Part shown: one piece after another, positions 40,165-46,736 of the stretch
How the letters are laid out: every line of letters begins with the position of its first letter
How positions within the stretch are numbered: position 1 is the first letter of the stretch
Source of the DNA: Prochlorococcus sp. AG-442-M23
GTDB lineage: Bacteria > Cyanobacteriota > Cyanobacteriia > PCC-6307 > Cyanobiaceae
Assembly: GCA_003209655.1 (NCBI GenBank)
Contig: QCPW01000001.1
Location: forward strand, 124,001-188,000
Length of the DNA: 64,000 nt
Direction of reading: 5' to 3'
Program-made: the position numbers and the translations under genes
Notes under the pieces: generated by a model
What the model was told of the DNA's origin: nothing
Seen by the model: only the letters and a program-made list of their open reading frames with translations
The model's database searches: none

Positions 40165-40725
40165 CTAAATAGGTGTTTTGAACAAAGAACCATCACTTTT
40201 CAATTGGAGCTTATCACTTAATTCATTTTCTAGCGATATTAATTCATCTCTATGAGCCCTTAACCTCATAGAAGTCATTGTTTCATTATCACCATTATTT
40301 ATCAATCTCAATTCAAATTTTTCTTCCCTCGCTGATTTCTTAAAATAAATCATTCCCGATATAGGACCTCCAATTAAACCTAAAAGAATAGGCCACCATC
40401 CTAAATTTGGATAAAGTTGAATGATCACTAACCCTAAAGCACAAGATCCAAAACCTCCAAGCAAACTTAAAAAAATTGCAAACAATTTGCTAGATACAAC
40501 TTGACCTTTGAATGTTAAAGTTCTTTTATCAAAATCTCCACCTGTCTGTTTCCAGCCTCTTAAGTTTAGCCATTCATACATAACATTTAAAACCTCTACT
40601 GGTTTTTGAGAAGAAGTTATTTCAACCACCGTTGTTCTGTCTTTGCTTGAAGCCCTCAGAAAAAAGAATAATCCTATTGCAAGAAGAACAGTAAGAAATA
40701 GTGTTGAATTAAGAGAGTAAGTCAT
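40165..40725 (-). CDS. CCB2/CCB4-type cytochrome b6 cofactor assembly protein
   Basis: The 186-aa protein (ATG at 40725) has an N-terminal transmembrane helix, a soluble stretch with EVLNVMYEWLNLRGWKQTGG, and two further helices around IFLSLLGGFGSCALGLVIIQ and WWPILLGLIGGPISGMIYF. The pattern fits the family (formerly DUF2930) related to plastid CCB2/CCB4, needed to attach heme ci to cytochrome b6. A longer frame adds nine residues without support. Assigned from overall pattern only. Confidence 0.6.
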   Translation of the reverse strand: MTYSLNSTLFLTVLLAIGLFFFLRASSKDRTTVVEITSSQKPVEVLNVMYEWLNLRGWKQTGGDFDKRTLTFKGQVVSSKLFAIFLSLLGGFGSCALGLVIIQLYPNLGWWPILLGLIGGPISGMIYFKKSAREEKFELRLINNGDNETMTSMRLRAHRDELISLENELSDKLQLKSDGSLFKTPI

Positions 40726-40892
40726 TATTAAATATCTAATAATTATAAACAACTTTTTATATTTGGAATAATCATAATATAAATTAAGATTTACTATGAT
40801 TGAAAATTAACTTTAAATCACAAGAAAAACTTTAATCATAAACTTATAAAATAATGTAAAGTAAAAATTGAAATATATTATCGTAAATACTT

Positions 40893-41534
40893 ATGAATAA
40901 TGGTGAAAAAAATAAAGAAATAACTTTTGCTCATAATGATATAAATACTGATTTATATAATCTCTATAAAAACTCATCTTTTTTAGCTGTAGATACTGAG
41001 GCAATGGGATTAATACACGGAAGAGATAGGCTTTGTTTGATACAAATATGTAATGAATTAAATTTGACTTCATGCATTAAGATAGAACGTAATAACTCAG
41101 ATTCGCCCAATATAAAAAAATTATTTGAAAACAACAAAATAATGAAAATATTTCATTATGCAAGATTTGATGTAGCAGCTCTCCAATGTAATCTTGATAT
41201 AAATACAAGAAATATTTTTTGTACAAAAATCGCTAGTAAATTGGCTAGAACGTACACAAATAAACATGGATTAAAAGATTTAATCCATGAATTAATAGGA
41301 ATAGAATTAGATAAAAGCTCACAAAGTAGTGATTGGGGGAGTTCGGAAAATTTAACTAATACTCAAATTAATTATGCTGCTAATGACGTTAAATATTTAA
41401 TTGAGGCAATGCATAAATTAAGGGTGATTCTTGAGAGAGAGGGGAGATATGAGTTAGCCAAAAAATGTTTTAATACTATTCCCGTTCATTCTGAATTAGA
41501 TATTTTAAAATTTGTAAATGTATTTGACCACTAA
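40893..41534 (+). CDS. rnd: ribonuclease D-like 3'-5' exonuclease
   Basis: The 213-aa protein is a stand-alone DEDDy exonuclease domain. Exo I is FLAVDTEAMGL (D34, E36), Exo II is HYARFDVAAL and Exo III is YAANDVKYLIEAM. The HRDC domains of E. coli RNase D are absent, as is usual for the short cyanobacterial form. It is likely to trim structured RNA 3' ends. Confidence 0.88.
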   Translation: MNNGEKNKEITFAHNDINTDLYNLYKNSSFLAVDTEAMGLIHGRDRLCLIQICNELNLTSCIKIERNNSDSPNIKKLFENNKIMKIFHYARFDVAALQCNLDINTRNIFCTKIASKLARTYTNKHGLKDLIHELIGIELDKSSQSSDWGSSENLTNTQINYAANDVKYLIEAMHKLRVILEREGRYELAKKCFNTIPVHSELDILKFVNVFDH

Positions 41535-41535
41535 A

Positions 41536-41802
41536 TTAATCTTCGGTTATAAAATTATCTTCATTTTCCAGAGTCGACATAAGTTTATCTAGTATTTGGG
41601 AAGAATTTAATTGGTTTTCGTTTTCCTTCTCACATTTTTTCAAGAGATTTTTTGCAACTTGTCTTTTTTCTTCAATAGTTTTTGAACCTTTTTTTGCAAT
41701 TTGAATTTCTACTTTCTTCTTTGCGGAGGACAAACTTATACTCATTAACCTAGCTATTTCTGAGCAAGTTGATATATATTCCCGATCATTAATAGGATAC
41801 AT
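41536..41802 (-). CDS. conserved small hypothetical protein
   Basis: An 88-aa charged protein with a lysine-rich, probably helical middle section (SAKKKVEIQIAKKGSKTIEE) and an acidic C-terminus (STLENEDNFITED). No known domain is recognised. It ends 1 bp from the convergent RNase D gene and lies 36 bp after the LpxB-like gene on the same strand. Confidence 0.6.
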   Translation of the reverse strand: MYPINDREYISTCSEIARLMSISLSSAKKKVEIQIAKKGSKTIEEKRQVAKNLLKKCEKENENQLNSSQILDKLMSTLENEDNFITED

Positions 41803-41838
41803 AAAAAAATTTATAAAACCTTTTTAAATAATACTTGA

Positions 41839-43101
41839 TCAACTTAACAATTTTAAGTTTATATAGTCCACTATTTTTTTGCTTGCTCCACCTTTACCCA
41901 TTCTTTGCATTCCAATTTTTACTTGTTTTAATCTATAGTCTTTTTGATTCAGTAGATTCTCTAAATTATTTAAAAGAGCTTTTTTATTATCACAAACTAA
42001 TACGCTTCCTCCTAATAATCTAGACTGCCTTTTTGCAAATGATTTTGTGAATTGAGGACCAGCCCCAGGGAAAGAAAGAGAGGGTATGCCAAGCCCTGTT
42101 ATTTGTTCTGTAGCAGTGCCTGCATTTGACAAGCCAACACAAGCCATATTAGCCCACTGATTAAAAGTATTTTCACCTAACAAAATATATCTATGTTTAT
42201 TTTGCCAAACTGAATTTTCACCAATCAAAAACTTTAAATTATTTGCTTGCAAATAACCATGCTTTAGTAAATGACTTTTGATTGTAAAAACATTTGCATT
42301 AAGACTTAAAGGCAAAAGAATAATCAAATCGTTCGATATTTTGAGATCTTCCAAACATTTTAAAAAAATATCAAGATTATTTAGTGCTTCAGGAAATCGA
42401 CTTCCTATTATTAAAATTAATCTCTTAAACATAATAATATTAGAAATTTTTTCATTTTTTTTATCTACAAAATCCATCATTGGATTACCCAAATATTTCG
42501 CACTTATCATTTTTTTATTTAGATTATTTGCTGTAATTTCATCTCTCATTATTATACTTTTACATCTATTAGACCTCATTAGAAAGATTTCCCAAGGATC
42601 CCATTCAGAGCCTTTAAATTTATGATACAAATCACTCAATTTCCATCCTGGTCCATTACTCCAGGTATGATCACTCTTGGGCGTACCTATAAAACAAAAT
42701 TTACATTTTGAACTCCATGCAAAAAATAAAGGCAACAAATCACCAACTGCAATAATTGTATAATTATCTTTAAACTTGCTTCTAGCTATAAAAAAGTTTT
42801 TAAAAGTATCAACTAAAAATCCTGCAAAAAAATCAAGGAAAAATCCTTTTAAGCTTTGATTACTAAAACCACCGCTTGGTAATTCCTTGAGATAACCAAT
42901 TTTGCTGAATTTCTTTGATTTTATAGAATCAAAAACTTTACCATTTCCGACCAATGGCATGACTTCAATTTTTTTAATTTTAATTTTTTTTAAGAATCTT
43001 TTTATTATTTCTAATGCAATAACATCTTCCCCATGTCCATTACATATAATTAATAGAGAATGAGACGCGTAACTGGTAGGATCATTGAGTGATTCAATCA
43101 T
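41839..43101 (-). CDS. lipid-A-disaccharide synthase-related glycosyltransferase
   Basis: The 420-aa protein begins SLLIICNGHGEDVIALEIIK, and near the C-terminus has GLSNAGTATEQITGLGIPSL followed by FPGAGPQFTKSFAKRQSRLL. This matches the LpxB-related family of cyanobacteria, a GT-B nucleotide-sugar transferase, rather than true LpxB. An open frame extends 50 codons upstream but runs through the antisense of tRNA-Cys and is rejected; ATG at 43101 is 9 bp from the tRNA 5' end. Its acceptor lipid is unknown. Confidence 0.83.
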   Translation of the reverse strand: MIESLNDPTSYASHSLLIICNGHGEDVIALEIIKRFLKKIKIKKIEVMPLVGNGKVFDSIKSKKFSKIGYLKELPSGGFSNQSLKGFFLDFFAGFLVDTFKNFFIARSKFKDNYTIIAVGDLLPLFFAWSSKCKFCFIGTPKSDHTWSNGPGWKLSDLYHKFKGSEWDPWEIFLMRSNRCKSIIMRDEITANNLNKKMISAKYLGNPMMDFVDKKNEKISNIIMFKRLILIIGSRFPEALNNLDIFLKCLEDLKISNDLIILLPLSLNANVFTIKSHLLKHGYLQANNLKFLIGENSVWQNKHRYILLGENTFNQWANMACVGLSNAGTATEQITGLGIPSLSFPGAGPQFTKSFAKRQSRLLGGSVLVCDNKKALLNNLENLLNQKDYRLKQVKIGMQRMGKGGASKKIVDYINLKLLS

Positions 43102-43110
43102 ATCTCTTTC

Positions 43111-43181
43111 GGCGGCATGGCCAAGTGGTAAGGCAGAGGATTGCAAATCCTTTATCCCCAGTTCGAATCTGGGTGCCGCCT
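43111..43181 (+). tRNA. tRNA-Cys (GCA)
   Basis: A 71-nt cloverleaf with acceptor GGCGGCA/TGCCGCC, D-arm GCCAAGTGGTAAGGC, anticodon loop TTGCAAA (GCA) and T-arm CCCAG-TTCGAAT-CTGGG; discriminator U. Its 3' 24 nt plus one downstream base are repeated at 44857-44881, marking it as an integration site. The intact gene is at the left end of the element. Confidence 0.97.
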
Positions 43182-43182
43182 T
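43158..43182 (+). repeat. left att-like direct repeat (tRNA-Cys 3' end)
   Basis: The 25 bp from CCAGTTCGAATC to GTGCCGCCTT are identical to 44857-44881. They cover the 3' part of the T-arm 5' strand, the T-loop, the acceptor 3' strand, the discriminator base and one more T. Identity stops at position 43183 (C versus T). Confidence 0.93.
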
Positions 43183-43279
43183 CTTTAAATTAGACACTAA
43201 ATTCCCTATAAACCCTTCTAAACACTTAAGTTTTGTATACTTGTTATACATTTCTTAGGGGAAATTTAGTTAAATTCTT

Positions 43280-43300
43280 GGTCGGCAAGTGGTCGGCAAG
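43280..43300 (+). repeat. GGTCGGCAAGT tandem pair, left end
   Basis: GGTCGGCAAGTGGTCGGCAA is an 11-bp unit repeated twice, 97 bp inside the left att-like repeat. The identical 20 bp recur at 44781-44800. The second unit also forms a 6-bp stem GTGGTC/GACCAC (43289-43294 with 43303-43308). A mismatched inverted copy (GTCAGCAAG) lies at 43349-43357. Confidence 0.9.
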
Positions 43301-43345
43301 TTGACCACATTTTTATTCCAAAATATTTGTAATAATTTTATTATC

Positions 43346-43825
43346 TCACTTGCTGACTACAGGAGAAAAAACTATATCTTCTTTGTTTATTGGTCCCGTT
43401 GTAAAAGTATCAAAAACTCTGTCATAATCTTCAGAAAAAATATTTAAAACTTCATATTTGTTTTTTCCTGCTGTACATGACCATTTCCCCTTCCACATAT
43501 ATTGCTGACCTAGATAACTTGCATTGTAAGAATGATAAAAACAATTTATAGCGCCAACTTTAAAACTTCTAGTTTTATTTTTACCATCAGTTCCAACAAT
43601 GGTATCTCCAATATTTAGCGATTTAAATGGTTTCTTTGGAGACCACCTTGAAGTTGTCATGAATCCATTATTCATCATAGTTTTTGGTTGATATCTTTGA
43701 TACGCTTCATCTGGAATAATTATCCGCTCTACCCACTTTCCTTCTGTATCATCTGCGCGAGCATCAAAAAAAATAGAAATAGGAATTAAACCTAATAAAC
43801 ATGATAAGAATATTAAACGTTTCAT
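43346..43825 (-). CDS. exported hypothetical protein, element cargo
   Basis: The 159-aa protein starts with a Sec signal peptide (MKRLIFLSCLLGLIPISIFF, probable cleavage after ARA at residue 24). The mature part has two cysteines (C95, C117) that could form a disulfide and aromatic-rich segments such as CFYHSYNASYLGQQYMWKGK. No domain is recognised. It overlaps the preceding gene by one base and ends the three-gene operon. Confidence 0.7.
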   Translation of the reverse strand: MKRLIFLSCLLGLIPISIFFDARADDTEGKWVERIIIPDEAYQRYQPKTMMNNGFMTTSRWSPKKPFKSLNIGDTIVGTDGKNKTRSFKVGAINCFYHSYNASYLGQQYMWKGKWSCTAGKNKYEVLNIFSEDYDRVFDTFTTGPINKEDIVFSPVVSK

Positions 43826-44193
43826 TATCTATTAATTTCTCCGAATCTATAACTATCTTGATATTTTAATTTTGTTGTTTTTTTACAAATATCAACATCT
43901 ATCCATTCCATAGTGACTGTATGAGAAGACATATCCTCTTTTGCTCCGACTGAATATTTACACTCTCCCTTTTTGTAAACCCAATACCAAGGATACTTAT
44001 AATGTTTATTTTCCTTGATTCTCTCTGAAAGAGTCTCCCAATAAGTGTCGTTAACTAATTTAATTGCTGCTCTTTCTCCCATAGAACATTCACCTTGCGA
44101 TTCTGGGCAGGTATATTTGTGCCTTTGATATTGTTCCGCACTTAGAGGGGAAAATAAAGAACAAAATAAACTCAAAAATAATATTTTTTTCAT
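43825..44193 (-). CDS. exported cysteine-containing hypothetical protein, element cargo
   Basis: The 122-aa protein has a signal peptide ending LSA (residue 19). The mature domain has four cysteines (C29, C36, C78, C103), consistent with two disulfides, and is aromatic-rich with charged patches, for example KHYKYPWYWVYKKGECKYSV. No known family is recognised. It overlaps the upstream membrane-protein gene by 4 bp and the downstream exported-protein gene by 1 bp. Confidence 0.7.
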   Translation of the reverse strand: MKKILFLSLFCSLFSPLSAEQYQRHKYTCPESQGECSMGERAAIKLVNDTYWETLSERIKENKHYKYPWYWVYKKGECKYSVGAKEDMSSHTVTMEWIDVDICKKTTKLKYQDSYRFGEINR

Positions 44194-44639
44194 TCCTTGG
44201 GTAGGTTACCTGTTTTGCTTAGTTTCAAAACATCATTTTTTTCATCTTTAATTAGATAAATCAAAACTCCAATAGGAGTAAAAGCATCAATTATTATTTT
44301 TATAGGTGTTGAATATGGAGGATTTGGCAAAGCACTCATAAAGACGAATGCATTAAAACCAAGAAGAACTGACCATGTGAGTATGAAGTATTTGGATTTT
44401 AAAAACTTAGGTTTTACATAGATAGAAGCAAGGAAACAAACAATATAAAATATCAATGTTTGCCAGAGATGAGTTCCCCAACTATCCATCTTTAAACCAA
44501 ACATTGATTCTTGTATCCTCGCTAAAAAAAACAAGGGAAATTTGACTATCGTTCCTGCCAAAAAACCTGCAGGAATAAAAACTATTAATCTTAAAATTTC
44601 TAGAAATTGATTTCGAATTTGTTTATAAGTCTCTTTCAA
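44190..44639 (-). CDS. multi-pass membrane hypothetical protein, element cargo
   Basis: The 149-aa protein has about four hydrophobic segments (roughly 12-40, 57-75, 84-103 and 112-130) and a charged C-terminus. No family is recognised. It is the first gene of the cargo operon, overlapping the next by 4 bp. Its promoter must lie in the 44640-44856 stretch that also holds the right-end motif copies. Confidence 0.65.
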   Translation of the reverse strand: MKETYKQIRNQFLEILRLIVFIPAGFLAGTIVKFPLFFLARIQESMFGLKMDSWGTHLWQTLIFYIVCFLASIYVKPKFLKSKYFILTWSVLLGFNAFVFMSALPNPPYSTPIKIIIDAFTPIGVLIYLIKDEKNDVLKLSKTGNLPKE

Positions 44640-44710
44640 AATTTCAATTATTTATTTAATTTTAAGCGTCTTGTCAACAGCAAAATTTAACACCAACATT
44701 TCCCCCAGAA

Positions 44711-44719
44711 CTTGCCGAC
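44711..44719 (-). repeat. inverted GTCGGCAAG copy, right end
   Basis: CTTGCCGAC here is the reverse complement of GTCGGCAAG, 62 bp from the direct pair at 44781-44800. With the left-end set it gives a similar arrangement at both ends: a direct pair plus an inverted copy (one mismatch on the left). Confidence 0.75.
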
Positions 44720-44780
44720 TAAGAAGCAAAATTAAGTATTAGTTAGTGGGTTAATTTTCTAAGTAGATATTAATAACTCT

Positions 44781-44800
44781 GGTCGGCAAGTGGTCGGCAA
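44781..44800 (+). repeat. GGTCGGCAAGT tandem pair, right end
   Basis: Twenty bases identical to 43280-43299, lying 56 bp before the right att-like repeat. They could be recombinase arm-type sites or binding sites for an element-encoded or host DNA-bending protein. The sequence is far more GC-rich than its surroundings. Confidence 0.9.
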
Positions 44801-44856
44801 CTTAATAATTTACCCCCAAAAACCCCCTGTATATGGTGCTTTTGCCATGTATATGT

Positions 44857-44881
44857 CCAGTTCGAATCTGGGTGCCGCCTT
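44857..44881 (+). repeat. right att-like direct repeat (partial tRNA-Cys)
   Basis: An exact 25-bp copy of the tRNA-Cys 3' end without the rest of the tRNA. The upstream bases (atatgt) do not continue the tRNA sequence. This is a tRNA fragment and not a functional gene. Confidence 0.93.
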
Positions 44882-45248
44882 TTTAAAATAAGTGAAAATA
44901 TAGGCTGTAAAGGATTCCAGAAACTGAATTTTATGGTAGCGATTTTTGTATTTCAAGTAGTTCAGATTAGGCTTTAAGTTAGGGTTAAGTTACGTGAAAA
45001 TTTATCAGGTTTTTTTGAACCTATTTTTATTATCTCATCAACTGCAACTTGAGAAAGTTTTATAATCCTCACAAAATGACGCTTGCAGTTATCAGCAGAA
45101 TAAAAATATAGTTTCTTGGATAATCGTTTAAAAAAAAGAATTGAAAAATTCAATCAATCAAAAAAGATCTATTTTTAGTATTTTTGCTCATGGATAAAGA
45201 TAAATTCTCTCGATAAATTGGAATAAATTTATAAATTTGGGGAAATTT
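44882..45248. other. gene-poor stretch with an ORF fragment on the minus strand
   Basis: No confident gene is seen in these 367 bp. On the minus strand a frame running from before 45140 to the stop at 44974-44976 reads RLSKKLYFYSADNCKRHF and, further on, LSQVAVDEIIKIGSKKPDKF. It looks protein-like but has no ATG; GTG at 45072 would give 33 residues. It may be the remains of a gene broken when an element inserted or was lost, or a small gene with an unusual start. Confidence 0.35.
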
Positions 45249-45383
45249 ATGAGTGGAGATTACGAAACTCTTGAGATTAATCAACCAAAGATTTCATATT
45301 ATCAGAAGAAAGTAAAAAATAATGAAAAATGGTTAGAAGAAATGATCAATCAAATTGAAGATATGAAAAACAAAATAAAGTAA
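45249..45383 (+). CDS. small hypothetical protein, 44 aa
   Basis: ATG at 45249 follows GGGGAAATTT, a reasonable Shine-Dalgarno. The product starts MSGDYETLEINQPKISYYQK and ends in a lysine-rich predicted helix (EEMINQIEDMKNKIK). No domain is recognised. It resembles the short charged proteins common in Prochlorococcus accessory regions. Confidence 0.5.
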   Translation: MSGDYETLEINQPKISYYQKKVKNNEKWLEEMINQIEDMKNKIK

Positions 45384-45405
45384 ATTGTTTACTCTTTAGA
45401 GGATT

Positions 45406-45486
45406 ATGGAGAGCGCTGAACACAAAGTCGATGAAGTGCTTTTGATTCCGTTATTCTTGATAAACCTACATATTAGAGAAATTTAG
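45406..45486 (+). CDS. possible very small ORF, 26 aa
   Basis: ATG at 45406 is preceded by AGAGGATT. The product starts MESAEHKVDEVLLIPLFLIN and ends LHIREI, with a hydrophobic centre. It could be a peptide or chance; support is only the Shine-Dalgarno and its position between two other small ORFs. Confidence 0.25.
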   Translation: MESAEHKVDEVLLIPLFLINLHIREI

Positions 45487-45547
45487 TGATGTAAAACATA
45501 AAGGTCTTTTACTCAGGTAAATATACTATATGAATTTTTGGTTAATT

Positions 45548-45553
45548 AGGAGG
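45548..45553 (+). promoter_or_regulatory. strong Shine-Dalgarno deciding an ATA start
   Basis: AGGAGG lies 5 bp before ATA at 45559. It is among the strongest ribosome-binding sites in the window, yet the codon at the right distance is ATA, not ATG. Confidence 0.7.
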
Positions 45554-45558
45554 ATAAT

Positions 45559-45756
45559 ATAAGCATAGATCTAGGAGATCTTAAGAAAATATTCAATATC
45601 TTTCCAAAATACTTAACAGCATTTAACTATCCTGGTTTAAATCTGAATGAAACCCCAACAGAAATTGAGCAATTCCATCTAGAGTTTGAAAACTTCTGGA
45701 ATAAAGACTGTAAGGATAATCCAGCTAATAAAAATTATTTAATTTATTGTGATTAA
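45559..45756 (+). CDS. small hypothetical protein, 65 aa, with ATA start
   Basis: An open frame of 65 codons starts with ATA AGC ATA GAT (S-I-D after the initiator), directly behind AGGAGG. It reads LGDLKKIFNIFPKYLTAFNY early on and FHLEFENFWNKDCKDNPANK later. The frame contains no ATG, GTG or TTG at all, so it must start at ATA or be a pseudogene that lost its ATG by one base change. The composition is ordinary for a soluble protein. No domain is recognised. Confidence 0.5.
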   Translation: MSIDLGDLKKIFNIFPKYLTAFNYPGLNLNETPTEIEQFHLEFENFWNKDCKDNPANKNYLIYCD

Positions 45757-45810
45757 ACCATATTTTTTCAGAGAGGATTATCTATTATTCATTTTTAAAA
45801 ATTAATTTTT

Positions 45811-45972
45811 TTAATAGTCGCTATCAGCAACACATATACCCAAACAACGTATACCATTAGAAGCAGTCCTTTTACAGTGATTACATAAAATCTTTTCTTT
45901 ATCTAAAGAAACTCTAGATTCTTTATTAGTTTTGTGACTTATCAAATTAAGGTTATGATCATAAGGTTTCAT
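45811..45972 (-). CDS. small putative zinc-ribbon protein, 53 aa
   Basis: From ATG at 45972 the product is 53 aa and has C30-x2-C33 and C43-x3-C47 (CNHCK and CLGIC), plausible zinc or disulfide pairs. A longer frame adds 11 residues within the upstream gene. It overlaps the end of the 214-aa hypothetical gene by 14 bp, so the two are probably co-transcribed. Function unknown. Confidence 0.55.
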   Translation of the reverse strand: MKPYDHNLNLISHKTNKESRVSLDKEKILCNHCKRTASNGIRCLGICVADSDY

Positions 45973-46603
45973 TATTATTGTTATTGTCTGAATCGATACT
46001 AACAACTAGAGAAGGATTAGCGTTAGAAGAAGGTATATCCATAATCTTTACAGTTTCTTTGGGTTCATCAATAACTGTATTTTCTTTAGGATTCTCATCT
46101 ACAGCACAAGCCTCAAGAGCTTCTCTTAAAAGCGAATCAAAAGTTGCCCCAGGCAATCTATGTCTTGCAACCTCAAGAAAAGTTCTTGGTAATGATTCAG
46201 AGGCGGCATTTCTTAACGCAGGATTATTCTTTCGATGATCTTGTTCTTCTTCTATTGATTTGATAAACCTCAAAGTTACATCTCTTTTAGTAGATGCTTT
46301 TATCAAAGTATCATTCTCAGGATTTCTAGAATTTGGTTCATTCTCAAGATCACTTAGCCTTTTATCTAGACTATTTAAAACTTCATTAGCTTCTTTGCTT
46401 ATATGTGATAATTGTCCATCAGATAAATTTGGTAAATCAGCAACAAAAACCTTTCCATGATCTCTTAAACTTAAAAAAGTTGGGCGAGGACCTTGATTTT
46501 GGCGACCATTAAAATCTGCATTATTACCTAATATTCTTTTAGGAGGAGTAGGTCCTGCTGAACTACGTCTACGTGTAATTCTTTGATTATTTTCAAAGGG
46601 CAT
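45959..46603 (-). CDS. hypothetical protein, polar/disordered, 214 aa
   Basis: The 214-aa protein has a basic proline- and glycine-rich N-terminus (RRRSSAGPTPPKRILGNN) and a central helical region with charged residues (LSHISKEANEVLNSLDKRLS). A conserved-looking block LPRTFLEVARHRLPGATFDS follows, then an asparagine-rich tail. No domain or signal peptide is recognised. It may be a picocyanobacterial-specific protein; its role is unknown. Confidence 0.6.
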   Translation of the reverse strand: MPFENNQRITRRRSSAGPTPPKRILGNNADFNGRQNQGPRPTFLSLRDHGKVFVADLPNLSDGQLSHISKEANEVLNSLDKRLSDLENEPNSRNPENDTLIKASTKRDVTLRFIKSIEEEQDHRKNNPALRNAASESLPRTFLEVARHRLPGATFDSLLREALEACAVDENPKENTVIDEPKETVKIMDIPSSNANPSLVVSIDSDNNNNNETL

Positions 46604-46736
46604 TGAATTAAAGTTAAATCTACTTACTTAAATTTCCGATATAATTCGGCAGTAATCTTATTATATTACACTTAACATTTTCATTTGTGTAGATAATTTA
46701 ATTTGTAATTTCTCAATAACAGTTTGTTTAAGAATC

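Larger units (their letters stand above)
43158..44881 (+). mobile_element. small tRNA-Cys-targeted integrative element or remnant
   Basis: A 25-bp exact direct repeat from the tRNA-Cys 3' end brackets 1.7 kb with three genes on the minus strand. The intact tRNA is on one side and only the T-arm/acceptor fragment on the other, which is the usual product of tyrosine-recombinase integration into a tRNA 3' end. GTCGGCAAG motifs occur near both ends. No integrase, replication or transfer gene is inside, so it would need help in trans or is a decayed or cargo-only element. Tycheposon-like elements of Prochlorococcus use tRNA sites in this way; membership in that group is inferred. Confidence 0.72.

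Noticed and set aside
43102-43251. 50-codon N-terminal extension of the LpxB-like gene
   Set aside because: It reads through the antisense of tRNA-Cys (AAPRFELGIKDLQSSALPLG); the family start is the ATG at 43101.
43280-43300. Repeat pairs as a CRISPR array
   Set aside because: Units are 11 bp in direct tandem, without spacers of regular length and without cas genes in the window.
44857-44881. A second tRNA-Cys gene
   Set aside because: Only the T-arm/acceptor 3' part is present; the anticodon and D-arm are missing, so it is an integration footprint.
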